Shown here in pieces: positions 33,321 to 44,435 of a stretch of DNA of 64,000 nt (its first letter is position 1; each line of letters opens with the position of its first letter). A model generated the notes under the pieces. The model saw only the letters and a program-made list of their open reading frames with translations. It made no database searches and was not told where the DNA came from. Source of the DNA: Cordia subcordata (lineage: Eukaryota; Streptophyta; Magnoliopsida; Boraginales; Cordiaceae). A program made the translations under genes and the position numbers. The stretch lies in the NCBI GenBank assembly GCA_028554755.1, contig JAPTOF010000003.1:12560001-12624000 (forward strand). The letters run 5' to 3'.

Positions 33321-34980
33321 TGTGTGGGTTTAGCCTCCTTTATATCTGCCTAGAAAGAATGGCTCTCTTTTCAAGATGAATACGATGCATGCAAACTCTA
33401 AGGTCTATGTCTCTCAAATAATCCATTTTCTCCCCTATAGCCTTCCTATGTTTCCTAAGAACCTCTAAGAGATGCTCCTCATGCTCTTTAGAAAGATAGG
33501 AAGCTATGATAACTGGAAGGGTCTCACTAGGGCCTAGGAAAGCATACTTTAAATGCTCAAGAAGGGTTTTGAGCTCTAAAGAAGGACTAGGCTTAACCAA
33601 GTCGAATTCATTCTTGATAATGTCAATAAGGACATCACTAGAATCAAGACTAGAAGGAATAACCTTAAGTGACATATCAATCATGGAATTCTCAACTAAG
33701 GAAGTGAAAGCTATGCATTTCCGCTCTAAGGTCTCCAAATAAAACTAGTCAACAACTCTTCAAATTTCCTCATATCTTCTCCCTTGGTCATAGTCTTCTC
33801 TACAAAGTCCTCAACACACGAATCAATAACATCAACTCAAAAGAACAATTCTCTATCTTCTTCTCCTCCTACGCTAGTCCTATTAATCATCTCGGCTACT
33901 TTCATCCTAGACCTCAAGTTCCTATATTTCATCACTAATAACCTCGGCTTATTATGAATAATGGCATCTATGGTAAAAAAGAAGGGGTGTCCTAAGTCAT
34001 GCCTCGCATCCAAATCAAGCACTATGAAATCCATAGGGTATACAAACTCATCTATATGTACTAGCACATCTTCTACCACTCCCCTAGGTCTCCTCTTAGA
34101 CCTATCAGCTAGCTAAAGAGTAACATGCATAAGGGACAAGTCTCCTAAACCTAGCTGCTAGTAGACTGAGTAAGGAATGAGGTTCACATTAGATCATAAG
34201 TCTAGCAAGTCGTGATCAATTTGGCTCTCTCGGATCCTACAAAGAATGGTGAAAGCTCTAGGGTCACTCATCTTGGTCAAAAGGCTTGAGGTATAAATGC
34301 TACTCGCCTTCTCTGTGAGTTTTACCTTCTTAGGCATGATCGAGGCTCGATGCTTCCTAGTATAAGGATCCTTAAAGAGGTTGGAGTAAGAGGCAATAGA
34401 ACGAACCACATCTATCTAAGAAAGATTGATCTTAAGGTCCTTAAGATACTCTAGGACTTTGAGAAATTTATAGAGTGTTTGGAATGATTTTATTTTAAGA
34501 TGCTTATCCTATTAAAATTTTGAGATATCTTATAAGATTTAAGATATCTTATTACATGCACCATGCATTCTATAGTTGCAAAAAATAAGATAGGATGAAT
34601 TGCTTATTTCTTATAAGATAAGAAGTCTGGTTTTGTTTTGAATTTTCATAGAATGCATGATAAGATTTCTTAAATCTTATAAGATGTACCCTTATTTTAA
34701 TAGTATAAGTATCTTAATATAAGACTATAACAAGCAGAGCATTAGTATCCTCACTAGGTAAAGGCCTTTCTAAGGAGAATGGGTAAGGCACTCTAGGCTC
34801 AACACCTTTAGACTCATGGAAATCATCAATAGGCTCCTTTTCATCTTAATGTGAGCACTACACTCACCATGGTCACTCGTGCGCTCAACTCTCTCGACAG
34901 ATCTCTCTCTATCATCTCTCTCTATACAGGCATAATCAAGATCTCTAGGCTCAGAGGAACTACTAGGTACAGGCACTATC
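33321..34980 (-). pseudogene. pol: M1 protease region and Gag-Pol linker
   Basis: From right: a charged segment (34976-34770), a MITE insertion (34741-34471), then MPKKVKLTEKASSIYTSSLL and SDPRAFTILCRI. The protease active site reads LLDL followed by a stop where LLDLGA is expected (about 34195), then NVNLIPYSVY. EEFVYPMDFIVLDLD-like sequence leads to a shortened second half, where the usual LLGRPFLAT is collapsed to GHPFFFT (34000-33960). A linker with SPSLELKTLLEHLKYAFLGP (33600-33530) leads into RT. Confidence 0.8.
34471..34741. mobile_element. Tourist-like MITE (PIF/Harbinger type), 271 bp
   Basis: An AT-rich non-coding insert breaks M1 collinearity exactly between GAGAAA and GTATCC. It is flanked by TTA on both sides (34468-34470, 34742-34744). 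Its two halves are long imperfect inverted repeats: AAGATGCTTATCCTATTAAAA on the left against AAGATACTTATACTATTAAAA in the reverse complement of the right, and both carry ATCTTATAAGATTTAAGA. The start TAGAGTGTTTGG resembles Tourist ends. Confidence 0.78.
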
Positions 34981-36541
34981 TCTTACCCTATTGTCCACTA
35001 TCCTACCACTCCTAAGAGTGGTGATGGCCTTAGCCTGGGCTTGAAGGAGATAAGTGGTATTGGTAGAGGAATTGGACTGAGTATTAAGGTCCACCTCCGA
35101 CTGAGAAGGCAACTTTTTAGGATCTCTATTGTTCACCTGAGTGGTTAACTATTATAACTACGCCTCTAATCTAGCCATATGCTGCCTATTGCCCGCAAGC
35201 TCCTACTGCATCAACTAAAACATCTTTTGTACTCTATCATCATTAGAAGACCAGTTACTAAAAGGGGCAGGGAGTGCCTTGGGGCTAAGGAGCCTTAGTA
35301 AGTCTAGGTTGATTTATATTGTAAAACCTTGGGGGAACAATAGAACGTTGTCTCTACTGGAGTGCGACCTGTGAATGGGAAGACTCATGTTGATGCTGTC
35401 TCCAAGAGAATTTTTAGGTTGTTCCCCCAACTTGGATTGTAAATGTTCGAGTACAGATTGTACCCATAAGAATAACCTTGAGTAGCACAAACTTGCTCCT
35501 GTATGAACTCCGGAAACTGAGTGCTAGGGGATAAGCTACGGTCTGTGATTGGACTCAGAACATAAAACACATACTTCTACTAGGGAAGGGGTAGAGGATG
35601 AACCTACAGAATTAGTCCTATGACTGTGAGAGGAAAAAGACAAGAAATTAATTGATCTAACATATTCATGAGGGCCTCTTTCTTAGGGGTAATTATAAAG
35701 AAACTTTAACCTCATGAACACCTCTTCAATTCACTTCCTGACTAGACCTATCCACAGTTGAATTTTGGAAAGAGTTCTCGACCAACATGTCCATTTTATC
35801 CCAATTTTGTTCATTCAAACCTTGAAAGAAATATTGAAGAAGATCAAGGTTACTATATCCATGGTGGAGACACTGTTTAAGAAGGTCATTGAACCTCTCC
35901 CAAGCATTATGAAAAACTCTAGATCATGCCTGGAGAAAGCCATAATGGAAGATCTAAGGTTAGCCGTCTTGGCCATGGGAAAAAACTTTTGGTAGAACTT
36001 AGATTGAAGCTCGGCCCATGATGTGATACAGCCACTAGGTAAAGAATGAAACCAAGACTTAGTCTTATCCTTAATGGTGAATGGAAATAACCTAAGACAA
36101 ATGACCTCTTGAGACACATTGGGGATGTGGAAAGAGGAACTCATTTCAACAAAATAAGGACTCTCATTACTCCTCCCATAGAAGGAAGTGAGCATACCCA
36201 ACATGTTAGGCTCAATCTCAAAATTTACCTCCCCCAACCCTGAAATATTAATAGCCAAGTTAGGTTCAAAGGCATTGAGGAGGAAAAATTCCCTAAGTGT
36301 CAACTCACCATCTATGGGCAGGTCCAATCTAGGGTGCTCTTATCTAAAATGATCTTGGGCTTGATGCCCGTGGTGATCATGTGGTGGAATGGGATTCATG
36401 AGGGAATGAGAAGGATAGGAGGATTATTTGGATCGCCATCTCCTCAAGAAGATATCCTAAATTCCTAAAGTGTCATGCAATCTTATCGGGTTTGGAATTA
36501 AATGGAATTAAGGGATTCTTAAGGAATCTCTTGCCAAGCAT
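34981..36541 (-). pseudogene. gag: M1 gag
   Basis: Start ATG at 36541 (MLGKRFLKNPLIPFN), as in P2 and P3. A proline-rich linker is followed by LTLREFFLLNAFEPNLAI and the Retrotrans_gag core CLRLFPFTIKDKTKSWFHSL, GCITSWAELQSKFYQKFFP (about 36110-36020). The downstream helix region is frameshifted. The zinc knuckle near 35590 keeps CVLCSESNH but loses register before the last cysteine. A Q/S-rich tail reaches about 35000. Gag forms the virus-like particle. Confidence 0.84.
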
Positions 36542-36710
36542 GCAACACTATCCTAACTCCGGCCACTTCAACCCCTAAATCTTCAACAATAACCTAAATT
36601 TACAGCAACAAAGGGATAAACCTATAGGGTCAACATGAAATGAAAAGCAAAAGCAAAAAAAGAAAGCCAACAAACAAGTTATGCTAAGCACGTAGTAAAC
36701 ATAAAAATAT
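36542..36710 (-). other. M1 leader remnant
   Basis: Untranslated leader upstream of M1 gag, cut at 36710 by the N2 LTR. No primer site is left. A-rich around 36640-36665. Confidence 0.6.
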
Positions 36711-38358
36711 TGATGTGTGGGATTTGTGTATGTTTGTATATATTGTTTGCATACACTTTTGTGGTGTTTTGAGCATAATTTAGTGTACTTAGCATTGCAT
36801 TTGTGCACTTGTAGTCATATTTGTGCATATACATGTTAAAACGCATAAATACTACTCTAAGTGCCTTATTTTGAGTCATAGGCACATTTTGGGAGAAGGA
36901 ATTGAGCTTAAAATGATGATGGTTTAATCAAGAAGCCAAGCTAGGGTTGATTTGGAGAAGAAGAAATGAAGAAAAGCCCATTTCAAAGCTCTCAGATGAA
37001 GAATGATCGACTGAGCATGAGCGGAGATGTGTGTTTTGGAAGAAGAAATTGAGCTTAATTGAAGATGTAAAAAGCATGAACAAAGTTTGGAGATGCCGAT
37101 GGCCATGAAAAGATGAAGAAAAATGGCTTAAAAGATCCCTAAAAGCAATACAAAGCCATAGAAAAAAAAGCCATGCGCGAATCGAAGTCAAAATGAGCAA
37201 GTTATGAGAAAAACTACTAAAGGCTGGTTGCACCCCTGCTCAGGGCCAGTCGACCAGCCCAGAAATTGACCCTAACTAGAATGAAACTTTTTTTGGTCTG
37301 TCTCACTTGATTTTGGGCTAGGAGACTGACTCGGCGACTGACTTTTGCAACGAAAAGACTATATTTAGCGATTTTTGGCTCATTTTGAGAGGAGGAACCC
37401 AATTTTCTCGAATCCCATTAACCCTAACCCTTTTCCCACTTCAGTAAACACCCAAAACCACCTTTTAAACCCTATGCCAAGCTAGGATTGAAGCTTATAA
37501 CAAGAGATTGAAGGGTTTTGCTTTGGATTTGAGCAAGGGCTTGAAGGGGAGTTTCTTATTCTTGTAAATATGCTTTGTTTTTAAGTTAGATCTAGGGTTG
37601 ATTGATGATTGTATATTAGATTAAGGTTTTGAATAAAGCATATGTGTGTATCTTTGGCTCTTAATATATGCATGTTTATATTAATTAATGGCATGAATCA
37701 TTATGTCTATGTGTTGATAATCGAATACGTCTACGTGTTCGATAAAATGCCTAGGTGAACTTGCTGGTGTTATTTCGTGCTTAAATGCTATCGGTAGTGA
37801 TGTCACCTTAGCCTTACTCTATGCTAATCGCATGAGCCCTATTTGCAGCTGTATGTGTTGATTAATATGCTTAATTAATGACTTTGTGGATAGGAGTATA
37901 CCTGTAGTCTGAAACAATATTAAAAGGGTACCCACTAGTACTAGTCAATGCTCTAGGAGTCTAATCTCTAGTCTAAAACAATACTAATAGGTTTTTCTCT
38001 CGAGCAGAACATTAATCAACACCAAAGAGAGCAACCGAGCCATAAATAGACCAAATCGTTATTATAGCCCGAGTCTAGTTGAAACGCAATCGCCCGAGGT
38101 CCCCTTCTACCTTGTAGTGCTTTCTTTCCTTAGTTTGCAGCCTAGATATCTCCATTAGATTAGGTTAAGTTAGGTTAATTTTCCTTTCCCGAGCTCCCTT
38201 TAATGCTAAAGAAAGCAAACACACACATGGACAGAGCTAGTTTTAGGCACTGAGCACATAGAGACCAAACTACGGCAGCCTCCCTATGGAGACGATACCT
38301 ACACTCAAATTCGCTATACCACGAACGATCTGTACACTTGTGGGTTAAAACAACATCA
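36711..38358 (+). repeat. 5' LTR of N2
   Basis: TGATGTGTGGG to AACATCA, 1648 bp. It has GGCCAGTCGACCAGCC just upstream of a weak TATA region (CTATATTTAGC, about 37359). The U5 end has CCTCCCTATGGAGACGATACC. The 3' LTR of N2 matches it except for a deletion. Confidence 0.83.
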
Positions 38359-38364
38359 AGTTTT

Positions 38365-38378
38365 TAACGCCGTTGTTA
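38365..38378 (+). promoter_or_regulatory. N2 primer binding site, decayed
   Basis: TAACGCCGTTGTTA, four transitions (three G to A, one C to T) from TGGCGCCGTTGCCG. Confidence 0.65.
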
Positions 38379-38603
38379 AGGAGGCACGGTATTAGTTCTT
38401 TGTGTGGTTTTTTGTTTGTGATTGGTTACTTGCATGTGTCTTTTCTTTAGTTGCTTTCTCTTATTTTAAAACCAAATAAAAAATAAAAAAATTTTGAAAA
38501 TCCAAAATCAAAAATCAAAAATTTTGAAAAAAAAATAAAAAATTTTTTTGAATTGAGAAGAGATTTACTTGTGCTAATCAAGTATTGATGGATCCAATGC
38601 TTC

Positions 38604-39470
38604 TTGGTGGTATTTGTATCCTCTTCCCCACTCCCGGCATATGCTTCTAATGCTTGTGTCCTGTGTGGTAGTTGTGAGCATCGTTTTTTTGGTTGTCCCC
38701 TTGCATATCAAAATCCCCAATTTTGGGCTAACCCAAGGCATGATCCTTATAGTCATACATCCATTCATGCATCTTCATCTAGTTATTATGATTATAAGGA
38801 GTCACATCATGCACATTTGCCTTGGGGTCAAGATGACTCTTCATTTTACCTGCCTCCTTATTTAGAGAGTTCATGTGCCACACCATCTTTTCCAACTTGT
38901 TCTTCTCTTGAGTTTTTTTATGGTCATGCTCAAAATGATTTTCAAAATAATTTCCATTTCCATTTGGGTTAACCCTCTTCTCTTAGGTCTCTCTAATACG
39001 AAGAAAAGTTAGAATATCTATAATCCTTAATTCATTTCAACCATGAGACACTAAAGGAACTAAAGGAGATGACCAAAAATGAGACCTTTAAATGAGGAAC
39101 TAAAGGTCTCTCTAATAATTACCTTTTCCATTTGAGATACCTTTAGACTGGGTTGAAGGGAGAAAAGTGAGACCGTTAAATGAGGGAAGTAATGATGAAA
39201 AAGATGATGTTTGGGAAGAAGAAATGGAAAGAGAGGTGGATGGAGAGTTTACATCTTGTAGTGAGGAAGAAGATGAGCTTTATAGTGCTTTGGTTCTTGA
39301 TGACGATTGTGGGTATGTATTAGAGGAAGTGGTACCCTATGCTTCCGTGCTTCCACCATCTTGTATCAAGTCTCTTGAGCCTACCTTTCCCTCTCTCTCT
39401 TTCTACATCTTAACCATGTTTGCAGGACGAACTTGATGTTATTATTGCTCAATTCAACTCGGATGCCTTT
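38604..39470 (+). pseudogene. N2 ORF, first part (zinc-knuckle protein)
   Basis: Frame from 38604 has a perfect zinc knuckle C-VL-C-GSCE-H-RFFG-C-P (38655-38696), then YQNPQFW and HTSIHASSSSYYDY; the Ser/His/Tyr-rich part and QDDSSFYLPP match N1. A stop at 38970 is followed by decayed coiled-coil sequence. The acidic block EVDGEFTSCSEEEDELYSA and VLDDDCGYVLEEVV (39235-39330) aligns with N1. It breaks at 39470 where a solo LTR is inserted. The start codon is uncertain: N1 and N2 differ by an indel just upstream. Confidence 0.65.
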
Positions 39471-39862
39471 TGATACGCTATTTGAGCACAAGCCTAAATA
39501 GCCGGCAAGTGCACGGGACGTGTGTAGTATAGTGTGTGTAAGAGCGGGGTTGAATCCACAGGGAGGCTACCTTAGTTTAGTCTCTATGAGCTCAGTTGCC
39601 TCAAACTAGCTACGTGCGTGTGTGTACTTACTTTGGGATGGAAGGGAGCTCAGAAAAAGGAAAATAAAAACTAATCTATGGGGGAACTTAAAGGAGCCAA
39701 CCTAAGAAAGGAAACACTAATAAAGAAGAAGAGGACCTAGGGCGATTGCATTGCAACAAGACTTGGGCTATGATAACAGATAAGGTCTATCTAAGGATCA
39801 GGACTTCTATTGCCGTTATGTTGGTTGAGGGCTCTCTTAACCAATACTAGTGGTTCAACTCG

Positions 39863-40122
39863 TTAGCTGGATTTAAAGCTAAGGGCCAATCCGTGCTAGC
39901 CTATGCAATCCGTGCTTAGACTTATCCTCTTGGCTGGATTTAAAGCCAAGAACTAGCACCTAAACACTACGTGACATTAAGGCTCGATTAACCAACACTA
40001 ACGCGGGTGAGCGATACTCTAGTCTAGGTTAACTTATCCGCTTGGCTGGATTTAAAGCCAAGGACTAGCACCTAAACTCAACTAAGCATAGCATGTAACT
40101 TATTAGCTGGATTTAAAGCTAA
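39863..40122 (-). repeat. Four LTR stem-loops in the solo LTR
   Basis: Perfect 6-8-6 hairpins at 39863-39882 (A-T type), 39930-39949 (G-C type), 40042-40061 (G-C type) and 40103-40122 (A-T type). The loop is GGATTTAA on plus in all four. Confidence 0.8.
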
Positions 40123-40647
40123 AGCCTACTTTACTAAGCAAAGCCATGAGATTAAGCACAATCACATCACCCATATAAGTAGATAAGAGCATTTGAAGCA
40201 CAAATAACACATGCATATTCACTTAGGCATTTTAACAAACACATAGACATATTTGATTATCAACACATAGACATATTGAATCATGCCATATATTTATGTA
40301 AACAAACATGTATTAAGAGCCAAAGATCTACACAAATCCATTATTCAAAGCCCTAATCTAATATACAACAGCAATCAACCCTAAATCTAGCCTAATCCAG
40401 CAACATATTTACAAGAAATAGAGAAAGAACAAGAAGAACTTCCCTAAATTCTTACTTCCAAATTTGTACAAATCCTTCAAATCTTTGTTTAATGCTTCAA
40501 TCCTAGCTTGGTGTGGGGTTTATATCGTGGTTTAAGGTGTTTGGTGAAGTGGGTAAAGGGTTAGGGTTTATTAGGATTTAAGAAATAAAAGTTCCTCCCT
40601 TGAAAATGAGCTGAAATGAGGTTTTTATGGATTTCTTCAGCGCACAT

Positions 40648-40780
40648 CCGGTCGACCGGCTCCTCTTTCTTGCTTGACCGACTTCAATCATGATGCTCTC
40701 TGGAATGGCCGGTCGACCGGCTCCTTGAGGAACTTGACCGGCTTAAATTCTTTATTCTCTAGAGCGGCCGGTCGACCGTC
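40648..40780 (-). repeat. 60-bp tandem repeat with GTCGAC palindromes
   Basis: CCGGTCGACCGG centres recur at 40648, 40709 and 40768 with CTTGACCG and TCTCT...GG words between them at matching offsets. The third unit is partial. It lies in U3, upstream (minus strand) of the presumed promoter of the solo LTR. Confidence 0.75.
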
Positions 40781-41063
40781 TTCTAAGTTGACTGGCTGGA
40801 TCAGAATGATCTCTTCTTTATTCCTTTTCTTTCGATCTTCATCCGTTAGCTCATTTCTTCCTTGCATAAGCTTGAACCCTTCCAAAACACTCCTAAAACA
40901 TGGAATATAACACTTAGTATAGTATTTATGCACCAAAATACATTATGTACAAATTTTAACAAATATGCATAAACTTTATACTAAGTGCACTCGATTATGC
41001 TCTAAACACCCTTAAATGTGCTTGCAAAAAGTAGATGTAAACACGCACAAATGACACACATCA

Positions 41064-41664
41064 CCTTTTGCAGGGAGATGAGTGTGCATACTCCCATTGC
41101 ACTTATTTGTTTGCATGATGAGTCGTTTGAGTCTAACTTACCACCTCCATGAATACACACCCCTTGTGAAGAGTTAGAGTAACCTTTGTTTAATGATGCC
41201 ATATCTTATAGAGAGAAAAAGTCTAGCATTTCCATGTCTTCTTTAATTGACCTTCCATCTCCGGATTTCACCCAAACTCCCAATTCCCATTCCATCGAGT
41301 CCTCCCCTTTGTTGGAGCTCATCTTTGTGCCTTTTTGCCTGGAACACTTTCACCTAGGACTAGGACACACACTACCCATTTTGCATGCATTTGACCTTTC
41401 ACTGACCCATAGGAGGGTGTGTTCTTAGCCCTAGATCACAAGAAGAAGGCTATGGGATGGTTTATCAGTGAGCAAGTAGAGCATGATCTTTCATGCCTGC
41501 ATATGGCACCTATCACATTTGAGCACACATCTAAATTTAACATTTCGGGGTGGGATATTTTGGAAAGGGCTTGCATTATTCATTCTTACCCATATCATTT
41601 ATTACATGATCCCTTTCCTTCAACCTTCTATGCTTCATTGATTATTTGGGAATTTGTGCCATAA
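41064..41664 (+). pseudogene. N2 ORF, last part (conserved C-terminal blocks)
   Basis: Resumes after the solo LTR duplication. Blocks: SHSIESSPLLELIFVPF, EHFHLGLGHT, LHAFDLSLTHR, then after a frameshift at about 41425 FLALDHKKKAMGWFISEQ, and YHLLHDPFPSTFYASLI ending EFVP before a stop at 41662. These match N1 (28570-28934) and M2 (63600-63107) block for block. No known domain recognised. No obvious membrane helix or nuclease motif. Confidence 0.62.
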
Positions 41665-43221
41665 CTTTAAGCATGTTTTACTCTAATATTGGCACTTAGC
41701 TAGGGGCGTTAAATCCAGTGCTACTAAGAGGCACCATGACTTGTTTATATTTTTCTTGTTTTTCTTATACTCACTCCTTTGTGCTCTTGTATATAGTAGA
41801 TCAGTTTTCTTTTATTTATTCTTGCTTTGTATATAAGTTGATTAGATTGCTTTTGTTTTCTTTGTCTTTTAGTAGTTTAGGTTATACTTTGTTTGTATTC
41901 TTAATAGGTTAGATTTTTGCTCCCTTACTTATTCTTGCTCTATTCCATCATTTGTGTATCAATTCTATACCCTTGCATACATCCTTGCTTATCTTTTAAG
42001 TGCCAATGTGAGCTTGCATTATAATGACTATTAATCTCTTCTTTGTTTTTTGAGCATTAGTGCTTTCTATTAAGGAGCAGAGAAGTAGATCATTGAATTA
42101 TCGTTGGCATTTGTGGACTACATGGCAACAAGGTTATATCTATCCATCTTTTACTTGTCCTTATCTATCCCTTTCCATATTCCTCATATCTGTTTCATGT
42201 GCTTGTTTGTCACGTGCTTAATGCTATTTGGTTGAGGACAAGCAAAGTTTGGGTTTGGGGGTGTGGTTATTCCTTTATTATTTGCATGTCATTTATGGGA
42301 TAAATTTTTATAGCATGCCTTGTTTTTGCTCCAAACATGTTCAATTTTTTTTTATTTTTTGCATGTTTTTAGTTGGTTTATCTCCAAGTAGGTTGAAGAG
42401 TTGGCTTATATTATTGACTTAATTGATTGGAGAAGATAAGGGTGCATTGCAGGGAGTGAATGGAGTGTCGGGCATGATCTAGACTTGAAGAGAATCCTTT
42501 TGAAAACTGTAGGGAGTGAGCATTCTAAGAATGCACCTTGTAGTTTCCCCATAACTTGGTTGGAAAAAGTGTTCTTAAAGGGTTGTTGATATGAGTACCC
42601 ATTCCTTGACTGGTTCTTTTAGTGTGCCTCAGCCTCTTCTTTTTCTTTTCTTTTTGTTCTATATTATGTATTGAGAAAAAAGTGCAAAAAACTGAAAAAT
42701 GAAAAAATGAGAAAAAAAATGAGAAAAAGTGAAATATCCAAAAAGGCAACAAAAAGATTGAAAAGTGAAGTATGTTGAATAAGTGTCAAGTGACACAATG
42801 TCAATTTGATACAAGTATCTATTTTGTTCTTTCATGTGTTGTGAATAAAGGCTCTTATGTCAATGTGAGCCATTGTGATGTATTCTTTTCTTCCTTATAT
42901 CTTTGGGGCTAAGTGCATGTTGAGAGGCCATGTTAGTTGATAGGGCACGAATTATCAACATGCCGGGTGCATGAGCTAGAATCCTAAGTTTGTCGTGGTT
43001 CTAGCAACTTGGTAACTTCCCAATAGTTGTGAGGCCCCTTGTGATTGAGAGAAAGATCCAAAAAAGGCTAGGGAAGCTCTTACATGGAAGGAATGACCCC
43101 TTATAGCCCTTGGAGATGAAAAGATAACAAGTCAATGTAATCGGAAACTCTTTGAAAAACATGATGATAGACTTTGGTTTAAGCTTGCTTGAGAACAAAG
43201 AAGGGAAAGCTTTGGGGGTGT
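41665..43221 (+). other. N2 3' untranslated region with two polypurine tracts
   Basis: Contains a T-rich tract (41720-41940), GAGGACAAGCAAAG with GGTTTGGGGGTG (42234-42263), the TTGACTGGTTCTTTT block (about 42607), an A-rich purine stretch (42675-42760), AAGTGACACAATGTC (42788-42802) and the terminal tract GGGAAAGCTTTGGGGGTGT (43203-43221). Collinear with P1. Confidence 0.72.
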
Positions 43222-44435
43222 TGATGTGTGGGATTTGTGTATATTTGTATATATTTTTTGCATACACTTTTATGGTGTTTTGAGCATAATTGAGTGTATT
43301 TAGCATTGCATTTGTGCACTTGTATTCATATTTGTGCATATAGGTGTTAAAATGCATAAATGCTAACTAGGTGCCCTATTTTGTGTTTTAGGCACACTTT
43401 GGGAGAAGGAATTGAGCTTAAAATGATTATTCTTTAATCAAGAAGCCAAGATAGGGTAGATTTGGAGGAGAAGAAATGAAGAAGAGCCCATTTGGAAGCT
43501 CTCGGACGAAGAACGATGCAACCGAGCACGAGCGGGGATGTGTTGTTTCGGAAGAAGAAATTGAGCTTTGGTTGAAGATGTCGAGAGCATGAACAAAGTC
43601 TAGAGATGTTTATGGGCATGAAAAGATGAAGAAAAATGGATTAGGAGATCCCTAAAAGCAATACAAAGCCATAGAAAAAAAGTCTGGAGATGTTTATGGG
43701 CACAAAAAGATGAAGCTTACAACAAGAGATTGAAGGGTTTTGCTTTGGATTTGAGCAAGGGTTTCAAGGGGAATTTCTTATTCCTTTTCTTATTCTTCTA
43801 AATATGCTTTGTATTTGAGTTAGATCCAGGGTTGATTGATGATAGTATATTAGATTAAGGTTTTGAATAAAGGATTTGTGTGTATCTTTGGCTCTTAATA
43901 TATTCTTGTTTACATTGATTAATGGCATGAATCAATATGTCTATGTGTTGATTATCAAATATGTCTACATGTTTGATAAAATGCCTAGGTGAACTTGCAT
44001 GTGTTATTTCCTGCTTAAATGCTATAGGTAGTGGTATCACCTTAGCCTTAATCCATGCTAACGGCATGAGCTCTATTTTCAGCTTTGTGTGTTGATTAAT
44101 ATGCTTAATTAATGACTTAGTGTGGCAGGAGTATACCTCTAGTCTAAAACAATATTAAAAAGGTACCTATTAGTATTAGTTAATGCTCAAGGAGTCTAAT
44201 CTCTAGTCTGAAACAATATTAATAGGTTAGTCTCTCGAGTAGGACATTAATCAACACCAAAGAGAGTAGTCGAGCCATAGATAGACCGAATTGTTATTAT
44301 AGCCCAAGTCTAGTTGCAATACAATTGCCCGAGATCCCCTTCCACCTTGTAGAGCTTTCTTTCCTTAGTTTGGCACCCTAGGTTCCTCCATTAGATTAGG
44401 TTCACTAAGGTTTATTTTCCTTTCCCAAGCTCTCT
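43222..44435 (+). repeat. 3' LTR of N2, internally deleted and truncated
   Basis: Same start as the 5' LTR. At about 43700 it jumps from AAAGCCATAGAAAAAAAG to GAAGCTTACAACAAGAGATTG, losing roughly 340 bp that hold the GTCGACC words and TATA region. It ends at CTCTCTTTGG (44435), about 165 bp short of the expected end. Confidence 0.8.

Larger units (their letters stand above)
20666..36710 (-). mobile_element. Athila-type Ty3/gypsy element M1, split by N1, a TRIM and a MITE
   Basis: Read right to left: leader (36710-36542), gag, protease, RT, RNase H, integrase, 3' UTR, 3' LTR ending at 20666. It is interrupted by N1 (24999-31858), a TRIM (24469-24897) and a MITE (34471-34741), and its 5' LTR is lost beyond N2. 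Removing the insertions gives about 8.5 kb of one collinear element. gag-protease-RT-RNase H-integrase order defines Ty3/gypsy. Flank AGCAT (20661-20665) is the probable target site. Confidence 0.85.
39471..41063 (-). repeat. Solo LTR (gypsy, minus strand) inside the N2 ORF
   Basis: Plus-strand ends TGATACGC and ACACATCA, 1593 bp, flanked by perfect 5-bp duplications CCTTT (39466-39470, 41064-41068). No internal sequence, so this is a solo LTR from recombination. It contains four perfect stem-loops (39863-40122) and three 60-bp units with a GTCGACCGG palindrome (40648-40780). The ACACGTCCCGTGCACTTG block is its U5 end. Confidence 0.9.
36711..44435 (+). mobile_element. Non-autonomous LTR retrotransposon N2, 3' truncated
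   Basis: 5' LTR 36711-38358, decayed Asp primer site, zinc-knuckle ORF split by a solo LTR, 3' UTR, polypurine tract, 3' LTR from 43222. Its LTRs belong to a different subfamily from N1 (start TGATGTGTGGGATTTGTG, no TTRGCT stem-loops, GTCTGAAACAATATTAA blocks instead) yet the ORF is homologous. The left flank AATAT (36706-36710) is the probable target site; its partner is lost with the LTR end at 44435. Confidence 0.84.
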
